Notes: generated by a model from the sequence alone, not told the origin. Counted from the first letter of the stretch, positions 10,982 to 24,599 are shown. The stretch: DNA of 64,000 bases from Glycine soja (GCF_004193775.1 NC_041002.1:4637261-4701260), one strand, 5' to 3'. Made by a program: numbers and translations.

Positions 10982-13883
10982 AGCCAGTGAAAATTTTCTT
11001 TTTCTCCTTCACCCTTTACACCATTTCTTAGTTTCTTCTTATAGATGTTCCTTCTTTCAAAGCATCTGCTGCTTTATGATGTTATGTTAACTTATGGGAG
11101 TTGACCCCCTTTAGCTTGAAAGAATGTGAGGGTTGAGAGCAAATGAAGCTTATTATTGAGCTACTATGTCTTGTCTCAAACTGTCATTCAATATTTTCTT
11201 CAGGGTGCTTGGAAATATTGAAAACTATCAAATCCTCATCCTTATTTTTATTTTGTTTTTCACATTTGTCCCCGGAAATGTTATCTCCTGATTTATTTAG
11301 GCTTTTCTTGTGATATCAAACCCTGCATCTCCCCTTAAATTAATCACTAGCTTTTTGTTTATGAAAAGATGAGAAAGAAGCTTTATTGCATTAATTTATA
11401 ACCAGTTATTTGTTCTCAAATGACCCGGTTCCTTATTTTATATAACTTATATGCAGCATGTTATATACTTTATAGCACCTTCTAGTAGTTAAAAATTCAA
11501 ATTTCAATGTCTATAGTTTGATCATCGATGTTGTTCATTCTTATCATTATTGTCTCTAAAGACTGTAGTGCGTGGGGTTCAAGTGTATGATATATTATAT
11601 ACTTTTATGTGGGGTCACACAGGAATGTTCTTAAAGTATTAGTTAAAGAATTAATAGATAAAAGGTTTTTAAGACTTATGCTTGAAGTGTATTAATAGTG
11701 TAACGTTATTACATTAATGACGCGCGATATATACACTCCGTAGTCCATTTAATAATTGAGTATCTGGTGAATAACTCGATGATATGTTAATGAGCATTTT
11801 TTTTTTTTTGAAAAAATGTAAATTATATTAAATCAAAATGATATAATAATCTTGCTAATAATCTCTATTACAGAAAATTGATAATCTTCAAAAATCAGCT
11901 TGTTCCTAGACAGACACCTGATATGGATCATCTGCGTAGCCGAATGAAAGACATTGTTGAAAGTGGTTTACGTGCAATAGCAACAGTACACGTGTAAATG
12001 ATGTTCAATATATAATTCCATGTTACATTTAAATTTTTTTGGCACGTGTTACGTTTCCAATTAGGTTGATACGGACAAGACTCGAGGTTGAGTTCTGACT
12101 AAATTTAGTAGTCTCTTTCGTCTGTTTTACAAGTTTCATTTAACTAATTAAAAAATATTAAAGAAATTAATTTAGTTAATAACATTTAATTTTTTTAATT
12201 TCCATATTATTTTTAAATATTCTAATACAAGACATACTCTTATTGTTTTAATTTTATTTTATTTCCTTATAAATGTAAAGAAATGTAAAGAAGCAAAGTA
12301 ATACTTTAAAATATTTTTCATGAGAGTATTTCTACTATTTATTGAATTCAGAGAAATAATTCGATTAAAGATATTTTTGGTGAAAGAAACTTAATACAAG
12401 TAATGGTAGATTTGAAGACAAATGTTAAAATCATAAAATTCTATTACATTCTAATAAAATAAAATTAGATGCTTTATAATTGAAAATACAAAAAAGTGGA
12501 AAAATATTAAGTTTAAATATAAAAAGAGGGAAAAAAAATATAAAAGCCCAATATGTTTACTTGTGATCTTATCTAATAAGGAGTGGCGTTTGAATACCCT
12601 TAATATATAAGTCCACCATTGAATGCAAAAGAGACATTTTAAATCATTCTTCGTATGAACAACTACTGTAACCATACTTCTTTAAAGAAACCACTTGGCA
12701 GAACACTGCCTAAAGTGAGACCAGGATAATTTAAAATAGGAAATCAAATGAAAAGCATAATGGTTTGTACGTGAAATTTTATGCTAAAAGAGAACACATC
12801 TTGTTTATGGCCATTTTGGCTGATACAAGTTAATAATAATGTAGTTTTCTCTTGTGTAGTCTCTTGTTCAGTTGTTTTTTTTTTTGCCTTTCTGATATCA
12901 TGTTCATTAAAATTAAAAGTTTGACTCATTCGAGTGAATTCTTTCTTTTGAACCATTCATTTATATGGAATCTTCCTGGCCAGACCAGATTGCCTATGCA
13001 AATAATCCAGATCCTTCACTTTTTGCCAACCATTCTAATATCTCCTAATTCCATTTTATCTTCCTACCTTCTATATATATATATATTATAAAGCTTATTA
13101 TATTATTCTATAATTTTTAATTGGATAATATTTTTTTAAAAATTTATTGTTGGATTGAAAGTTTCTTTCACGTATATTACATATGCACAATTTTTAATTA
13201 ATCTAAAATTATTTACTATCTTGTTTATATAAATGCAAATAAATGTAATATAAACATTTTAAAATATATTAAAATATGAATCATTTGTTTATTTTCTTGT
13301 TATTCAATTTTGATAAAATTTGATACAAATAATTTTAATAATATGTAGATATAATTCAACTATTGAATTAATAAAAATCATATTTTATATCAAATTATAA
13401 AAATATATAATAATTATCAAAATTATACAAGTATAATTTGATCTCTTTGCATGTAACTCAACACAATACTTAGCAATGGCAGTATAAGAAGAAAAACAGA
13501 AATTAAGGAAAAAGGCACCTTATTTTATGTTTGTGTTTTATTATATAGAAAAACTAATGGGAATGGGATGACATCCTAGTCCAAGACTGGAAAAACCTTT
13601 AGATTCAAACAATAGTTACAAACTTACATTTATCTCACCCAAGGACACGAATTGGAACCACAAACTTGCAACTTGTCAAATGTGAGACCACTAGGGGTTA
13701 TTTTATGTTTGTGTGAGTTAATTATTTTTTTAAATTAACCAACCCAATTTATTTATGCAACATCCACATGACTGGAAGTGTATGAAATCCAAATTTCCAG
13801 AATAAAACTTGGTATAAAATATAATATGTTTCCCCAAAGGGAATAAATGTGCTCATTCATGGTATGGGGGTGAGACGAGACAC
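10982..13883. other. Intergenic, no gene seen
   Basis: The first few hundred bases are the kinase 3' UTR. Beyond that I see only AT-rich sequence, a short TA run near 13073-13086 and open frames without recognisable protein content. Confidence 0.55.
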
Positions 13884-16800
13884 TTAAGAGCCTACTCTGC
13901 TCAACTGCTCCTTGGATGTGCTTTCAAATATCTTGTCAGCACTTGCTACCTCAAAACCATCTCTCCTATGAAACTCTTTAACCTGTTCCATTAGTTAAAA
14001 CAAAACAAGGATCAGTAAATCCTACAGAAAAATTTCTTACAATACATATTATATTAGAAGGTCATTCAGAAAATTGGAAAGAAATTGAATCTGCTACAGT
14101 AGATCTTTGCTGGAGAAGATCATCAGGGCTCACTGGAAGTAGAGGAAATATTCAAATCATTCACATGATCCTTGATCAGAATGAGCTACAACTTGCTATG
14201 GTCATCTTCAACTTCAAGATGATTATATCAGCATGTTCATAGTTAATCTAGGTTATAATTTCAGTATTCATCTCATAATTAGGAGCATGCAAACAAATTT
14301 AACAGCTTTACAGGAATTTTATTTCAAACATATGAGTGAGGGAAAGAAGATAGATTTGATGAGCATGGCAAACTTTCAGAAGGTGAACACAAGCATGAAT
14401 TGAAGGAAAATTTTCATATTTGCCATTAATGAATATGAGGGAATTATTTTCTCTTCAATCCTCATTTTTTCACTTAAGATAGCAATTGTCTTAATCAGAA
14501 AGAAACCGACCTGAGATTGTCTTACAATGCATATTGAATGCTTTTATTTTGGTTAGAAAAAAACGTAGAAAACCTTATAGTTGCATAATAACAAACAAGG
14601 GTACAAACCTTTCAGCCCTCCTCCTTCAGAATTCAATCTAAATCCACTATCCTCAATAAACTGATTTAGTTTTTTTATATCCTTCAAATGAGTTTTCAGC
14701 CGATGAGTGGATATAGTAACATGGCTTAGCGCATACCCTTGACTAGGGTCCAGGCAGCATACTCACTTTCACTGTGCATCAAATACCAATAAACCATAAG
14801 TAATCAAGATGCTAGAAGCGAGTGCAGACTTTCCTAAAAAACTATTGCCCTCCATACAGATAGTAATACCTTGCCAATTGTTGAAACTCACAATATAAGG
14901 GCTTTTCCCATGTTAAACGTCCAAGGGAACTTGCAAGTGCTGAATACTTGTTTCCATCCCCAGATGATTCAGTTTATTTTCTAATTATTTCCTGCAGAAA
15001 AATTCAAAACTTCTTTTACTACAATTGGCTTTTGAGGAGTTGGAGCCACAATGCAGCAAAAATGTAAACCATAGATGTCATGCAATTATTTATATCACTA
15101 TAGTCTACAGATAGCATATCATATACTGCATCTCAATCTTAATATATAGAGAAGTAACATATGTAAAATCCTAAGAAATCAATCAATTCTTTGCTTATCA
15201 AATTATGGTCATCATACTAAATACAACTACTAACAACACAAGATAATACGACAAAACATTGCCTTACAAGTTTACAACCAGTTCTGGTAGTTACAAGGAA
15301 CCATTCAAGAAATTATCTATGATCTATCTCCATACCAAGTAAAATGGAACCTATAGTTTTATGACCTTCAATAAAACACAATTTCAACAACCAGGATTGT
15401 GACAGATGCTATACCTTTAATTTTTAAGTCCAAAATGGTGAGAAAGATAGCGAGAATTAACAGATGTTAAACTCAAACCCCAGTACAATTTAGTGAATTT
15501 CAGAAAATTATGCAGTACTCTTTTTAGCATCATACCGTTGAGTATATGAAGAGCTGAAAAACAAAATAGCTGCTCAATTTGCCACATAAAAATAGAGGTG
15601 GAAGTCGCATAGTAGTTGTAAATATCCCAGCACAACACTATTATGATGTTGCCAAATGGTGGGAACTAATTTGTAAATACTTATTAATGTAGGGACTAAA
15701 GTGTAATTTTTTTTCATGTAAGAACTAAACCAAGAAATAGTGTCAAGTATCAGGACCAAATTTTTAATCTAACCTAAATTAAATAGGCTTTTAAAAAGGC
15801 CTTGTCTCAGCTTATTTAGTAAATAGGCCTAACTTGACTACACTTGATATGGGTTAGGCCATAGGCCTCGGACCATCGGTCTTGCCTATTTTCACCCGCA
15901 ACCCTACATAAAATCAAGCACAAGAACGTCATGATAAAAGATGATCTCTATCATATTATTACTCTGCTAATATTTGAAACTTTTTTTGGTACAGTTGCTA
16001 ACATTTTAAACAGGTTGCAAAATAGAGAGAGGAAACCAGCCTCCATTATAATTCTCAGAGCATAGATGTAAAATGACATTAGTTAAATTTTTTTTCTCAC
16101 AAACACACCTGAGTTTGTGAACTCATTTGATCTACTAGTAGCTCTGATATAAATAATATTCTGGGCAAAGGCCCATTAATGCCACTGCCACTGCTAGAAA
16201 GTGAATCAGCAGGAGGAGAAAACCACAAAGCCCTCAACTTTTTGGCTGGAAACCTCAACTCCTCCCTCTGTGTATAGCCATAATCCAGAAAAAAACTAGC
16301 CATGGAATCAATTCCATAACCATTCACCTAATTAAGCGCAACAATACACACGAATGGGCTAATCAGGAATAATTGAGTCACACAGAAAAATGTACTAGTG
16401 TAAGGAAGTAAAGCCATGAGAAGTACCCCAAATGTCCTGAATGCAAGATGATCATAGCATAATGAGTTATTCTCAGCAGAGTGAACAAGGTCCAATATGG
16501 CCTTAGCAGTAGGATTTCTGTTCAAGTAAACGGATTACATACTTTCCAACACACCCCTGAAATAAGCTTCACCCCCCCTGCATGAAGAAAAATTGTCTTC
16601 TCATGAGAAACTGAGAATCCAGACCAAAACATAAGGTACAGAAAACAAGATCTCAGAGATTTAGGCCATGTTTGATTCCCTTCTCACTTTTTTTTTTTTA
16701 ATTTTAAAAACTGCTTTCTAAAACAATTTCACACCATGCAGCAATCAATTTCTCGTCCAAAATCTATGATGTTTTGAAAATTGCTTCCAAAACAAGTGAT

Positions 16801-17599
16801 TTCAAAACCTGAAACCAGAAACAGATGGGAGATGTTTTCTCATCATCTTCTTCTATTTTCTTCAAGTACTTTATGATTCCAAGTGTTTAGGAGACAAACT
16901 TTTATAGAACATAAATATGCTCAGGGACAAACACTTTCAAAGTGAACAAACAAATTTTAGAGAACAAAAATTTGTTTTTGAAAACAGTAAACAAACAAGG
17001 CTACTATCACTATAAGCATCATGGATATCCATTGGCGATATAATCAAGTGTCAAATTTATTTTTCTCTTCAAAATTAATAGAAAAATAATAAAGGATAAC
17101 CAATCATTTTAGTTCTTTATGGTATCGGTGACAATTTATTCCACGAAAAAACAAAAATTACAATTTAATCTCTAAATGTGTAAATTTGGAGAGTACATGA
17201 TATTATAACATTAAGAGCACTACAAACATGGCAGAATTTTGTGTTCATTCAGAATTAGAACATGTCACAGGAAATCCTAGGATGATAATAAACAAAATCA
17301 AACAAATAAAATGGAACCTGAATTGATGATCTCTGGGAAGCATGTTGTGATGTGGAGCCACAAAACACGTGAAGGGTTCTTCGTGGATTGTCTAAGCCTA
17401 AGGCCAAGTGCCCCGGAGAAGAAGATTGGTTCATTGGAACCAAATTCCAGAATTTGGGTTTGGAAGGGACAGAGGTTGTTGTTCTACTGAAAGAGAATAC
17501 AGGTGACAAAGTGGAGGACTTGGTAGTTGCAAACATGGTTATATTTAATTTAAGGTTCAGTTCAATGGATGATGAAAGAGAAACTACATGCAACTTCAA
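13884..17599 (-). pseudogene. Pseudogene of 2-hydroxyglutarate synthase (DUF1338, FLO7-like)
   Basis: Exon remnants on the minus strand: 17318-17599 (plastid transit peptide, Ser/Thr-rich, alternative ATG at 17536), 16427-16577, 16109-16327, 14870-14991, 14609-14771, 14064-14132 and 13884-13982, mostly with splice borders still present. Diagnostic wording includes YLNRNPTAKAIL, YDHLAFRTFG, GYGIDSMASFFLDYGY, RFPAKKLRALWFSPP, ISELLVDQM and VKEFHRRDGFEV. Intact family members are Fe(II)-dependent chloroplast enzymes converting 2-oxoadipate to 2-hydroxyglutarate in lysine breakdown; rice FLO7 affects endosperm. This copy has in-frame TAA at 16535-16537 (where the family has Glu) and at 14974-14976 (Tyr in RKYTE), a one-base loss near 14738-14741, a stop at 14062-14064, and the segment before the last exon largely missing. 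It is very unlikely to make enzyme. Confidence 0.85.
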
Positions 17600-18000
17600 T
17601 CTTCTAGTTTAAGGTACAACTTCATTTCATAGTATCTTATTATCATTCATAAAAGAATAAAATGAATAGTAAAAAGAAATGGATAGATGTGATGCTGTAG
17701 CCACGCGTGATCCACGTGGGGTGTCACATTGAAGAGTCTTGTATATGACATTGGCTACGTCTGAGTCTGAGGCGTCTCTTTAGTATATACCATGCTTACT
17801 TTCCTTCCTTTATTTATTCTGTTACACGCGGCAAAGTGCTAACTGCCTAATTCTTGTTTTTTGGATTCTGAAAACTGAAAACATCGAAAACCTTGCGAAA
17901 CTGCTTTATACATTTATGAACTTACCTCTCTCTTTCCTCCTCTTATCCTCTTCCAAACTCCCTCGCCCTATAAATACTATATATCACTCTCCATCCTTTT
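17600..18000. promoter_or_regulatory. Shared divergent upstream region (DUF1338 pseudogene / HIR)
   Basis: The short gap between two head-to-head genes contains an ACGCGT CGCG box (17703-17708, the CAMTA/calmodulin-binding factor consensus) and a CACGTG G-box (17713-17718), five bases apart. A TATA box, CTATAAATA, lies at 17968-17976, about 240 bases before the HIR start codon. CGCG boxes are known in stress- and calcium-responsive promoters; the use here is inferred. Confidence 0.5.
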
Positions 18001-18029
18001 TCTTTGTCATTCTCAGTTTCTCACTCACT

Positions 18030-18072
18030 CCACACGCGCACACACACACAAATATATATATATATATATATC
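18030..18072 (+). repeat. CA/TA dinucleotide repeat in the HIR 5' leader
   Basis: A CACA run followed by an ATAT run lies between the TATA box and the start of the leader intron. It is a compound microsatellite within the probable transcribed leader. Confidence 0.8.
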
Positions 18073-18089
18073 AAATTCTCATTATCAAG

Positions 18090-18203
18090 GTGAATGAGTG
18101 TACTATCATTTTTCTGTTATTATTCTTTTGAGTTTTTAGTAGAATCCAATTGATGTGTTGTATTTATGTTGGTGTTTTTGTAGCTGTTTAATTTCTGTTG
18201 TAG
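18090..18203 (+). other. Probable 5'-UTR intron of the HIR gene
   Basis: A CAAG|GTGAAT donor at 18090 and a TTCTGTTGTAG acceptor ending at 18203 frame a short T-rich intron just before the start codon at 18215. It is inferred from the splice signals; transcript data would settle it. Confidence 0.5.
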
Positions 18204-18214
18204 GTTTAGCGAAG

Positions 18215-20635
18215 ATGGGACAAATGTTCAGTATGTTTGGTTTTGTGCAAGTGGAACAGTCAAGTGTGGCGATCAAGGAAGTTTTCGGGAAGTACAATGA
18301 TGTTCTCGATCCTGGTTGCCACTGTGTGCCGTGGTATTTCGGCAATCGTGTGGCTGGTGCACTTTCTTTGCGTATACAACAGCTAGATGTTCGTTGTGAA
18401 ACCAAGACAAAGGTTCGATTCTTCCACTTTCCCACTAGCACTTTCTTAGGGTATGTTTGAGTATCCTATCAATGTATTTTGGTGATGTTCATTAATCACA
18501 ATTTAAAGTTTTAATTTTGTAATCCTTGATCTTTATTATGTGAAATATCAGGATGATATTCTAATTCTTATAGAAAAATAAACCAAAAGCACCAACCGAT
18601 TCCTCCTCCTTAAAATGTGTCTTTATCATTTTATAATAATTACTTTATAAGTTATCTTTTAGATGATAAAAAAAACCTCTTTATCCTATGAATGTACATA
18701 AATTAATAAATTATATATCAATAGACATTTTAGTATACTTCCATCTACTATTAAAGGATTAAAGTGTTTCACATTTATTGTCTTGAGCGACCATTATTTT
18801 TAGAGGCAAAAATTGAAATTATTTGGTCTACTTTTATTTAACAAAATTCTTTCTTTGTTATTAGTTAGATCTGCTAGGATAATTTTGTTTTAGTGTTTCT
18901 GCACGTTTTTGCACGTTAATTTTTGTTGAATTGTTTCAGTTTAATTTATCCTTAATTTTAGGAGTTTGTTACCTCATGTAGAACATGGGTTTGTTATGGA
19001 TTTGTGGCCTAGAGTTTAGGAATGAATCTTTTATGTATAAGCCTATAAAAAGGTTTTATCCTTAATTAATAAAGTCTCTTTCTGCTTTACGCTTTCCTCT
19101 TAATATATTTTTTCTAACAAGATCAATATAAAATATGTTCATATCATACAATTATCCGCACTTGGCACGAGCAAGGATATTATAGATGAAATTTAAGATT
19201 ATTGATATGTTGACATATCTTACAATATTTTTGTTTGGTCATTGCTTTTCCTACAAATGATTGCGCGTATTTGTATCCTGATTAATGGCTTGATGAACTA
19301 TTTGAAAGATCATGGCTAATTTAATGCAAATCCCGGCAGGACAATGTGTTTGTTACTGTGGTTGCCTCTATCCAGTATCGAGCATTGGCAGAAAAGGCAT
19401 CAGATGCTTACTACAAACTCAGCAATACCAGAGCACAGATACAATCCTATGTCTTTGATGGTAGCTAATTTAGTGCTTGTGAATCTACTTAGAAACTAGG
19501 TTTATGTGCGTCTTCAAGTTGAAACTTATTTACTCCTGTTTCTATTTCAGTTATAAGAGCAAGTGTTCCAAAGATGGAACTAGATGCTACTTTTGAGCAG
19601 AAGACCGACATCGCAAAAACAGTGGAGGAAGAACTTGAAAAGGTATACCCTTTTACTTTTGTTTTAAATTAAAAATGGAGTAGGACATCTTTAATCTGTT
19701 TTCTTGTCATTTCTAGGCTATGTCAGCATATGGGTATGAGATAGTTCAGACTCTTATTGTGGATATTGAGCCAGATGAGCGTGTGAAGAGGGCCATGAAT
19801 GAAATTAATGCTGGTATGTTTTCAAGATGTTCATGTGTTTACTTCAATTATAGAGTCATTCATATTTCCTTTTCAAGCTATCAAAATAAATGTTAGTTTA
19901 ATGGAGAGGTTTTGATAGGAGAGTTTGTCGATTCTTTTTCATTATATATAAAGCTGTATTAAGCTATAAAAGGAGTTGTAACTCATATATTAATTATACC
20001 AAAGACTTGGCTTTTCGTGGTGCTAACAAGTCTGAATAGTGAATCATTTTTCATCAAAGAATACTTCCCAAATTCCCGACATCATTAGTATCATTATCCT
20101 GAGCAATTACTTGTTGGTGCCACTTTAATTAAAAAGACACAATCTTGCAAACTTACAGAGACCTTAAATTAAAAAAGATTTATCTTGTTTGAAGAAAAAG
20201 TTAACTATTTGATTCAATTTTTATGTTTTCATGATCACCCTTCACATTGTTCTTTTACCATCATCACAAATAGCTGCAAGATTGAGGGTGGCTTCGAACG
20301 AGAAAGCGGAAGCAGAGAAGATAGTGCAGATAAAGCGAGCAGAAGGGGATGCAGAATCAAAGTACCTAGCAGGCCTTGGAGTTGCTCGTCAGCGTCAAGC
20401 CATAGTAGATGGCTTGAGAGACAGTGTGCTTGCTTTCTCCGAGAATGTTCCCGGGACAACATCAAAGGATATCATGGACATGGTTCTCATGACCCAATAT
20501 TTTGACACAATGAAGGATATTGGTGCATCCTCAAAATCCAATGCTGTTTTCATTCCACATGGACCTGGTTCTGTACATGACGTTGCTTCACAAATTAGGG
20601 ATGGTCTTCAACAAGGAAATGCAACAAAGTCTTGA
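18215..20635 (+). CDS. Hypersensitive-induced reaction protein (HIR, SPFH/band-7)
   Basis: Five coding exons: 18215-18412, 19340-19460, 19551-19642, 19717-19813, 20274-20635, giving 289 residues, the usual HIR length. The start [13 protein letters not shown] has Gly2 for N-myristoylation and hydrophobic residues for membrane association. The SPFH/prohibitin-like core includes [42 protein letters not shown] and the conserved ALARKx-like helix [16 protein letters not shown], ending with [25 protein letters not shown] proteins form oligomers in plasma-membrane microdomains and associate with immune receptors such as RPS2. All phases agree and no defects are visible. It lies head to head with the DUF1338 pseudogene and downstream of the PBL34-type kinase, an order matching Arabidopsis HIR2/PBL35 as recalled. 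Confidence 0.94.
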
Positions 20636-20747
20636 TCACTTGCATAAGCTAGTAGGTTTAGCTACAAAACTATGTGTGTAGGGGACAACATATAGTTGTA
20701 TTCTTCTAAGTATTTTTGTTGTTGTTCTTCAATTCAATAATCTGCAT

Positions 20748-20753
20748 AATAAA
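20748..20753 (+). terminator. Candidate poly(A) signal of the HIR gene
   Basis: AATAAA lies about 115 bases after the HIR stop codon, preceded by a TTGTTGTTGTTC-type U-rich stretch, a fitting position for a plant polyadenylation signal. Confidence 0.45.
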
Positions 20754-20759
20754 GGTTTG

Positions 20760-23330
20760 CATAGGTTATCCAAGTGAACCCATCATATCTTCTTGACCAC
20801 ACCATAACTTTTTTTTTTTTATAGATTTTCCACCCCATGTTCGGTGTCTTTCCATCTAGTTCAATCTTTTTTGAGTTTGTGAATAATACATCCAAACCAA
20901 ATAAAATTGTTTTTGCAAATAGTAATGATAGTGGGCGAAATTGCTTTATGTGTGGTTTTGTGGTTTGTGTTTGTTTAATTATGTATAGTTTATTCCGAGT
21001 GATAGTGTAGTGTGCATTCAGAGCAGATGACGAGTTTGTCCTGCTAGAATTGAGAAGACATTGTCCTAGAATCAGGATTATTGTTCCTTGTTAACATTGT
21101 TAGTCTCCATGATAAATGCTTAAACTTAAAAGCAAAAAACAAAAAAGACGGGCAGTGGTTTTTCCTCAAATTGGTTTTACTCCTCTTTGATTTCAAGCTC
21201 TAGTAAACGGAATAAAACTATTTTGTGTGTGATCCTCTTCAGCACTTGTGAAGCCTCACGTCTACAGAATTTGCTGCACACTCATAAGATCTTTGGTTAA
21301 ATTTATGAAGGTGACAAGTCTTCTTTATCAGTTTTTAAACTTATTTTAAGTTTATGAAATTTTAACTTCATTATGATTTTATTTGTTTGTTTAAATTAAG
21401 GATATATTTTAACTTCATTATGGTTTTGTATAAGCACAGAATTCTAACTAAATCCTGATATCATTAATTAGCACCACTATTCTGGAATCTGGGCAATTAC
21501 TTTCTTATACTTGTTGGTGTTACCTTAAATACACAACCTTGCTGTCCTTGGATGTTGGACACTTTTAGCTAAAGATATAACGGGCATGGTACTCATTATC
21601 CGATTGTCACGATCCACATATTTAATAACATGTAAAAACACATTTTACAGTCAATAATTTTTAATGTAAATAGTTAAATTAATCCCGACATTTTTTTTCT
21701 AATAAAAATATAATTGTAGAAAATTTGATGGAAATTTAATTTGTATTTTTTCTTAAATATACAATCAATTATATTAATGTATAAATACGTTTATTTTTTA
21801 TAAATGCACGATTAATACTATTATTAACCTTTTTTTGTAAAAAGGCAACGATTCACGTTATTTTGATATTTTAATTATATCTCATTCATACCATTAACTA
21901 ACCGTTATTGTCAACGAATTTTGTCAATATTATTTATTCTATTTTGTTATATTTGTTCTATTATTTACAATGTGTATAATTTTTTTAACATAATTTTAAA
22001 AATGAAAAATATTTTCAAATTAAGGCAATCTTTGTGACTGCAGTATAGAATATGAAAAAAAAATCAAATTGATTTAACATTAATTAGAATATATATAATG
22101 ATATCTTATATCTCATATCAATTAGTGCAAACATTTTAATGTTCAAATTAATTTCCTTAATTATGTTTTAAATTCTTTTATTTAATATGCTCCATTAATT
22201 AAAAAAATATTTTTTACAGGTTTGTTTCTAAATGATCAAATTAATTAAACATAATTTTAAAAAGGATTTTTTTTCAAAAACATATTTTTAAACATGATTT
22301 TTTTTTCGAAATGATAAAATTTTTGTGACTATAATTGATATGATGGAAAAAAATTAAATATGTCAGGAAATCAAAATTTAATGTTATATAATTAAATTAT
22401 ATTTTTAACATAGAAGGTGAGCAATATGCATGTTTATAATAGAAGATAAAAAAAAATGTTAAGATTTTAATTTGTTTTTGTAACATAGAAGATAGAAGAT
22501 GACTTTTCTTAGGGGAAAAATGTGACTTGTGATTTTTGGGTTTAATGAATATGAAGGAGTTATAATTTTTTCTCTATTTAAATAAGATGGTCAAGTGAAC
22601 AATAGAGTGTTAGGCATTGGACACAACTAAATAGTAGCAACCTAAGTATCATAGTTTGTTCTTCTGGTTTTTTTTTTTTTTTTTTGTCTTCTCTATTCTG
22701 TTTCTTCTTCAAGGTCACTACTAAAAGGTATGTATGGTTTTTTAAATTATTTTTTAAGTTGATAATTTCTTTGTACCCTTAGTTGTGTGCACATACACGT
22801 TTGTAGGATGGAGTCTTCTTCAAGACAAAAATTCATGGGTTGGTTTAGGAGTTTTAGAATAAAATCATCTTTTAAAAATGTCAAAATTTTAATGTTTTTT
22901 ATTTTTAATTATCTATGAAATTTAATATATTTTTACTAACATATTTCATTGTTAAATTTGTATTTGGTAGGATGAGATGAAAATTTCAAAAACTTTTTCT
23001 CCAATTAGGGATACTACTTGGAAGTTGGTTTAACATACAAAACTGATCTAAATAGAAATGTCATAACTATGTTTGGAAAAGACTTGAAAACATTTAAGTG
23101 ATGATATTCTTTACAAATAGAGATTGCTTTTTCAAATCAATGATAACTATTATAACTTTTTATTATGTAAATTTCGTTTTCTATTTTATTATGATATATA
23201 TAATTTAATAATAATTTAACTACATTTTTAATGATAGATTTAGTGTTGATAGATGAAGAGTTGAAAACAATACACTAAAAGTTTATTTGATTTTTCTCTA
23301 ATGTCTATTTTGAAAATTTCTTCCATCTCT
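20760..23330. other. AT-rich intergenic DNA, no gene seen
   Basis: Poly-T runs and AT-rich DNA without recognisable coding. Part of it, especially after about 22.6 kb, is probably the upstream portion of the Helitron described next, but I could not recognise its Rep domain or its 5' end. Confidence 0.45.
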
Positions 23331-23339
23331 AAATTATCT

Positions 23340-24599
23340 CATTTATGATGAACTCAACTATGGTATGAGTTTGTCTCAAACTGAATACAATCAATTGTTG
23401 TTCACAATGATTGATGAACAACAAAAGATATATAATACAATCATGTTTAGTGCATCTTCAAATATTGGGGGATTTTTTTATTTCTTATTGTTATGGATGG
23501 ACATGTAAAACTTTTTTTTGAAGAAATATTTTTGAATCATTTAGATCTTAATGAGAAATTTTCTTAACTTTGATGCTTTGTTGATTCCAAGGCAGAAGAA
23601 CAACACATTCTAGATTTCATATTCCAATTAAAGTCAATGAAGATTCTACTTATAGCATAAAGCAAGATAGTTCTTCAATTAGCTAAATTAATATATATGA
23701 CTAAACTCATAATTTGGGGGGAAGCCCTTATGACTCGAACATTTAGGGATATATTAAGATTTTCTAATAGGAAAAAATCCCAACTTCTATTTGGAGAAAA
23801 GTTTTTGGAGGAATTTTAGATAAATGTTTCCAATCATACCAAAGGGAACAATATAAAATGTTGTTCATGCAAAAATATTAATGTTTCATATCTTTGGTCT
23901 TTATGAAAAAAACAGACCTTAACAAAAAACATGAGACTTCAATTTGAAACTTCAAGTGAAATAATTTTCAAATTGAGTATTGAAAATGTTACAATTGGTG
24001 ACATTAATGTTGAAAATGTTATCATTGACATATCATTGGATATGCTTATTAACATTTCAAGGAATTTCGTTGTAGATATTGTCAACAACACATATTCCTT
24101 ACTTTTGGAAAATCTTAGACCCTTTTTTTTCATCATTGAGTAAATTTAGCACAAACTAATGATATTGTTTGTGAGTTTAAAGAATACATTATGTCTTTTA
24201 TTCATGGTGAAGCTTAAACTTACTTAAGTTTGGATGTCTTGTGTTCAAAAAATGAAAATGGGGATAGACCGAATAATGTACATCAAAAGTTTAAATACAA
24301 TTGTTCATCTGCACTTCTCAATGATGAAAATACTACCATTGACATATCATTGGATATTCTTATTGGCAATTCAAGGGATTTTCTTGTAGAGATTGTCAGC
24401 AACACATATTCCTCACTTTTGGAAAACCTTAAACACATTTTTTTTTCATCAGAGCTAATTTAGCACAAACTAATGATATTGTTCATGAGTTGAAAGAATA
24501 CATTATGTCTTTGATTCATGGTGAAGCTAAAACTTACTTAAGTTTGGATGTCCAATGTTCAAAAAATGGAAATGGGGATATTTTAGATGATGTACATAC
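23340..24599 (+). pseudogene. Helitron helicase, 5' part (broken)
   Basis: The frame changes several times. Walker A appears as YGWTCKT (23492-23512) where YGGTGKT is expected, so two key glycines are lost. The Walker B region reads WGEAL where family members have WDEAP, losing the acidic pair's first residue. A TAG stop interrupts it near 23818. Longer open pieces run 23931-24143 and 24230-24463. The second half of this region is a tandem duplicate of the first (listed separately). It cannot encode an active helicase. Confidence 0.8.
24009..24599 (+). repeat. Tandem duplication inside the Helitron helicase
   Basis: Two copies about 314 bases apart: 24009-24322 and 24323 onwards. Shared landmarks are GACATATCATTGGATAT at 24027 and 24341, then matching ACACATATTCC, TTAGCACAAACTAATGATATTG and AGTTTGGATGTC segments. 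The second copy is interrupted at 24599 by the copia element and resumes at about 29601 (TTTTTAAATACAATTATTTATCTG matches TTTAAATACAATTGTTCATCTG of copy one). Confidence 0.85.

Noticed and set aside
16097..16525. Two separate small minus-strand genes
   Set aside because: Both are exons of one DUF1338 gene, joined by conserved splice borders, followed by further exons of the same family.
17388..17612. 74-residue plus-strand frame near the HIR promoter
   Set aside because: It is exactly antisense to the transit-peptide exon of the DUF1338 pseudogene.
24009..24599. CRISPR-like or short regular repeat array
   Set aside because: There are only two long copies, which are pieces of a helicase gene; there is no spacer structure, and this is a plant nuclear sequence.
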